DNA from: CAITJF01 sp032654645
GTDB lineage: Bacteria; Pseudomonadota; Gammaproteobacteria; Burkholderiales; Gallionellaceae
Direction: 5' to 3'
DNA length: 64,000 bases
NCBI GenBank assembly: GCA_032654645.1
Contig: JAULAW010000005.1
Coordinates: 434,001-498,000, forward strand
Positions 61,166 through 64,000 of this stretch are shown here, piece by piece (positions within the stretch are counted from its first letter, which is position 1; every line of letters starts with the position of its first letter). The translations under genes and the position numbers were made by a program. A model generated the notes under the pieces. It had not been told where the DNA came from and made no database searches. It saw nothing but the letters and a program-made list of their open reading frames with translations.

Positions 61166-62439
61166 CTGACACGCTTGCCGCAAAGTTGAACGGCGATTGC
61201 CATTCCGCCGCGATTGACCGCGCGGCGCTCGACGATGCGCTGCGTTTGCAGGGCGAAGATTTTTTCCGGCACGTAACCGAGCATTGCCCGCATTTGTTTG
61301 CCGTTGTTCCATTCTTTGTGTCCGCTGCACATTTGGAGCAGATGCGTGCGGTGATTGCGGCGGTGGAGGGTGTGGTTAGTCTGTCTGCGTGGCGCGATGC
61401 GAAGGGCGTATTGCCATACGCCCCTACAGATGCACGGATCGCAGGGGCGTATGGCAATACGCCCGATCACATCCCGCAAGCCAAGGGCGTGTTCTTCGGT
61501 TACGATTTTCACTTGAATGCGGCAGGTGCGCATCTCATTGAGATCAATGCTAATGCAGGCGGGGCGCTGCTCAATGCATTGCTGCTGCAAAGCCAGTGTG
61601 ATGTGGTGATGCCGGGTGAAATTACGGCTTTGGATAACCTGGAACAGGCTTTCCTCGACATGTTCCGCAACGAGTGGCGGCTTGAGCGCGGCGATGCGCC
61701 GCTGCAAACCATTGCCCTCGTGGATGAACAACCGGAGCAGCAATATCTCTACCCGGAATTTGTGCTGGCGAAACGAATATTCGAGCGCGCGGGTATCACC
61801 GCACTGATCGCCGATCCAACCGAGTTTCAAGTACGCATGGGTAGCCTGTATTGCCGCGAGCATAAGGTCAATCTGATTTACAATCGCCTGACCGATTTTT
61901 TCCTGCAACAGCATGTTATATTAAACGAGGCATACCAGGACAATCAGGTAGTGCTGACTCCGCATCCTCATGCTTACGCGCTGTATGCTGATAAACGAAA
62001 TCTTGCGTTATTTACCGACACCGAAAATTTGCGTGCTATGGGTGTGGCGGATGGCGCCATCGCTGTCTTGCAAGCAGGCATTCCGCAAACCAAGGTGGTG
62101 CGTGCGGAAGATGCAGAGCACTGGTGGGGGCATCGCAAACAGTGGTTCTTCAAGCCTGCCTGGGGTTTCGGCAGCAGGGGAACTTATCGCGGTTCCAATG
62201 TGACTCACCGGGTGTTTGCCGAGATTATGCGGGGGGGCTATGTCGCGCAGCACATGGCTCTGCCTGGTGAACGCATGGTGTGTTTGAAAGGTGCAGAGCC
62301 TGTGGCGTTTAAGTCGGATGTACGCTGCTATGTTTATAATGGGCAGGTGCAGCTTATCGCGGCGCGCCTGTACCAAGGGCAGACCACCAATTTTCGCACA
62401 GAGGGTGGTGGCTTCGCACCAGTCCGTATCGTCGGTTAG
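61162..62439 (+). CDS. Circularly-permuted ATP-grasp-like protein with hairpin insertion
   Basis: About 425 residues from GTG 61162, which overlaps the thiolase stop. HLIEINANAGGALLN looks like the ATP-grasp Mg-binding Glu/Asn motif placed early, and QWFFKPAWGFGSRGTYRG a Lys-plus-glycine-rich ATP loop placed late, so a permuted ATP-grasp ligase/kinase fold is likely. No substrate can be assigned. Residues about 82-101 (GVLPYAPTDARIAGAYGNTP) are encoded by a perfect 22-bp-arm palindrome (61404-61464) and look like an inserted repeat. Coupling to the thiolase suggests a shared role that I cannot name. Confidence 0.6.
   Translation: MTDTLAAKLNGDCHSAAIDRAALDDALRLQGEDFFRHVTEHCPHLFAVVPFFVSAAHLEQMRAVIAAVEGVVSLSAWRDAKGVLPYAPTDARIAGAYGNTPDHIPQAKGVFFGYDFHLNAAGAHLIEINANAGGALLNALLLQSQCDVVMPGEITALDNLEQAFLDMFRNEWRLERGDAPLQTIALVDEQPEQQYLYPEFVLAKRIFERAGITALIADPTEFQVRMGSLYCREHKVNLIYNRLTDFFLQQHVILNEAYQDNQVVLTPHPHAYALYADKRNLALFTDTENLRAMGVADGAIAVLQAGIPQTKVVRAEDAEHWWGHRKQWFFKPAWGFGSRGTYRGSNVTHRVFAEIMRGGYVAQHMALPGERMVCLKGAEPVAFKSDVRCYVYNGQVQLIAARLYQGQTTNFRTEGGGFAPVRIVG
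61404..61464. repeat. Perfect 22-bp-arm palindrome inside a coding sequence
   Basis: Left arm 61404-61425 (GGGCGTATTGCCATACGCCC plus two bases) and right arm 61443-61464 are exact complements with a 17-base loop. It is translated in frame in the ATP-grasp-like gene. Confidence 0.93.
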
Positions 62440-62496
62440 AATATGCGCATGAAGTGCAAAATTTTTATTCTCAAGATGCGACCCAGGGTCAAAGCA

Positions 62497-64000
62497 ATGA
62501 TGAGAGTTTTTTACAAACCAATTTGGGCTGCACTTTTCCTAGCTGCTTGCGCGGGCGCATATGCCGTTGAACAAGCCAAGCCGGAAGCCGGTGTGAAAGC
62601 ATCAGAGCCAGCCAAGCTCGGAGCAGAAGCCAGCCAGACTAAAGCGGCAGATGAAGCCAAAACAGCGGATGAAGCCAAGGCAACAGATGAAGTCAAGGCT
62701 GCTGATCAAGCCAAGTTGCAAAAGGCGTTCGATGCATACCACGGCGAGAATTACGCTGTTGCGTTGAAAGAGTTTACGCTGCTTGCGGCTAGAGGCTATG
62801 CGGCTGCACAGTTCAGTCTTGGCGTAATGAACGAATTGGGGCAAGGCGTCCCGCAGAACTATAAAAAAGCTGTGACGAGTTATCGCCAAGCGGCCGAGCA
62901 GGGATATATGGAGGCACAGCACAATCTTGGTGTGATGTACGATCTTGGGAAAGGCGTTCCACAGAGCTACAAGATTGCGGCAGAATGGTATCGCAAAGCG
63001 GCCAATCAGGGCTATGCAGAGGCACAAAATAGCCTTGGGATGATGTATGAGTTGGGGCAAGGCGTTACGCAGGATTACAAGTCAGCGGTAGAGTGGTATC
63101 GCAAGGCAGCCGAAAAGGGCAATGCGGAAGCGCGTCACAGTCTTGGAACGATGTATGCGCTAGGGCAAGGCGTTCCGCAGAGCTATACGGTGGCTGCAGA
63201 GTGGTATCGCAAGGCAAACGAGCAGGAACAGAATAACCTTAAAGAGATTCAAGCGAAGGCCAAGGCGGAAGTGGAAGCAAAGGCTAAGACAGAGGCGGAT
63301 GCAAAAGCCAAAGCAGAAGCTGAAGCAAAGGCCAAGGTAGTGTCAGAAGCAAAGGCCAAGGCAGAGGCGGAAGCAAAGGCCAAGGCAGAGGCGGAAGCAA
63401 AGGCCAAGGCAGAGGCGGAAGCAAAGGCCAAGGCAGAGGCGGAAGCAAAGGCCAAGGCAGAGGCAGAGGCGGAAGCTAAGGTGGTTGAGCAGCCACAGTC
63501 AGAGACCGAAGTTAAAGCAATCCAAGAGTTAACATCTGAGTTGAGTGCAAAGGAGTTGTCCAACACAACCGCCCAAACCAAGGCCGATGAAGAAGCGCGT
63601 GCCACCAAGCAGGCACAACTGGAAGCGAAGGCCAAGGCTAAAGAGGAAGCCGACGCGAAGAAAGCTCAAGCGAAAGCGGAAGCCGAAGCGAAGAAAGCCG
63701 AACAGGCCAAGTTAGCCGCCGAAGCGCAGGCAGCCAAACAAGCCAAGGCCGAAGAAGAAGCCCGGCTGAAAGCCGAAGCCAAGGCGAAAGCCGATGAAGA
63801 AGCGCGCGCCGCCAAGCAGGCGCAGCTGGAAGCGAAGGCCAAAGCCAAAGAAGAAGCCGACGCGAAGAAAGCTCAAGCGAAAGCGGATGCCGAAGCGAAG
63901 AAGGCCGAACAGGCCAAGTTAGCCGCCGAAGCGCAGGCAGCCAAACAAGCCAAGGCCGAAGAAGAAGCCCGGCTGAAAGCCGAAGCCAAGGCGAAAGCCG
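62497..64000 (+). CDS. Secreted Sel1-repeat protein with long Ala/Lys/Glu coiled coil (3' end outside window)
   Basis: Open to the window end, over 500 residues. Signal peptide from ATG 62497 (MMRVFYKPIWAALFLAACAGAYA; AGGG 9 bases upstream), possibly a lipoprotein given AAC. An Ala/Lys/Asp-rich segment is followed by about four Sel1 units (SLGVMNELGQGVPQNYKKAV..., NLGVMYDLGKGVPQSYKIAA..., SLGMMYELGQGVTQDYKSAV...). Then comes a highly charged AKAEAEAK coiled coil built of tandem DNA repeats. Sel1 repeats mediate protein contacts; the coil resembles TolA-like spacers reaching across the periplasm. Antisense frames at 62511-63848 are shadows of the repeats. Confidence 0.8.
   Translation, partial: MMRVFYKPIWAALFLAACAGAYAVEQAKPEAGVKASEPAKLGAEASQTKAADEAKTADEAKATDEVKAADQAKLQKAFDAYHGENYAVALKEFTLLAARGYAAAQFSLGVMNELGQGVPQNYKKAVTSYRQAAEQGYMEAQHNLGVMYDLGKGVPQSYKIAAEWYRKAANQGYAEAQNSLGMMYELGQGVTQDYKSAVEWYRKAAEKGNAEARHSLGTMYALGQGVPQSYTVAAEWYRKANEQEQNNLKEIQAKAKAEVEAKAKTEADAKAKAEAEAKAKVVSEAKAKAEAEAKAKAEAEAKAKAEAEAKAKAEAEAKAKAEAEAEAKVVEQPQSETEVKAIQELTSELSAKELSNTTAQTKADEEARATKQAQLEAKAKAKEEADAKKAQAKAEAEAKKAEQAKLAAEAQAAKQAKAEEEARLKAEAKAKADEEARAAKQAQLEAKAKAKEEADAKKAQAKADAEAKKAEQAKLAAEAQAAKQAKAEEEARLKAEAKAKA
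63360..63470. repeat. 24-bp tandem repeat coding AKAEAEAK units
   Basis: GCAAAGGCCAAGGCAGAGGC-type units of 24 bp, about five nearly perfect copies, encode an 8-residue heptad-like repeat in the coiled coil. Confidence 0.88.
63586..64000. repeat. 207-bp tandem duplication in the coiled-coil region
   Basis: GATGAAGAAGCGCG at 63586 recurs at 63793, and the following ~205 bases match closely (69 codons per unit). At least two units; the second runs to the window end. Confidence 0.88.

Noticed and set aside
62511..63848. Ala/Ser-rich minus-strand frames (ASALAFASASALAFA)
   Set aside because: Antisense reading of the AKAEAEAK tandem repeat; no start context.
63360..64000. Possible CRISPR array
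   Set aside because: The repeats are contiguous, in frame and translated as a coiled coil, with no unique spacers and no cas genes.

Overview
This window looks like a chromosome segment of a betaproteobacterium. The evidence is the gene order mlaFEDCB-ibaG-murA, rsmD-coaD-ferredoxin-mutM, the ccoSI oxidase-assembly pair, an MSHA-type pilus locus, and abundant class-I-style c-type cytochromes. The order and the many small palindromic repeats would suit the Nitrosomonadales/Gallionellaceae, but that rank is inference and no rRNA or tRNA gene is present to settle it.

Layout. 1-9 kb is core: two M16 proteases, rsmD, coaD, a 2[4Fe-4S] ferredoxin, mutM, ccoS, ccoI, a gamma-carbonic-anhydrase-like protein, a tautomerase and a protein resembling cyanobacterial fluorescence recovery protein. 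9-26 kb is one long minus-strand MSHA-type pilus locus: an NtrC-type regulator, ExeA-like ATPase MshM, an Ig-like lipoprotein, secretin MshL, MshN, c-di-GMP-type ATPase MshE, platform protein MshG, MshI/J/K-like proteins and two pilin-like proteins. 26-28 kb has two outer-membrane beta-barrel candidates. 28-34.5 kb is the Mla lipid transport operon with an extra ABC exporter, ibaG and murA. 34.5-37.6 kb holds cytochromes: a small monohaem protein, a hexahaem lipoprotein and a membrane monohaem protein. 38-43 kb is accessory: an IS, a truncated antitoxin, hipBA, a broken VapBC-like pair and an hsdR stub. 43-50.5 kb is core again: cysS, glnS, two secreted NTF2-tailed proteins, cyclophilin and lpxH. 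50.6-59.7 kb is an IS graveyard: a decayed DDE element, ISAzo13, IS1182 plus its internally deleted derivative, and a rearranged IS carrying a DUF6788 gene. These surround small hypothetical genes and a double cNMP-domain protein. 60-64 kb has a thiolase, a permuted-ATP-grasp-like protein and a Sel1/coiled-coil protein cut by the window end.

The strongest unusual signal is a dense population of short palindromic and MITE-like repeats that does not respect gene boundaries. Different families lie in frame inside ccoS (a 16-residue tandem repeat), cysS (about 27 extra residues) and the ATP-grasp-like gene (a perfect 22-bp-arm hairpin). They supply a start codon (mshK-like) and stop codons (a pilin gene and ibaG). 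They are also nested inside one another with visible target duplications (26.2 kb, 15.3 kb and probably 49.4 kb). Repeats appear to be turned into protein here, repeatedly and by unrelated families.
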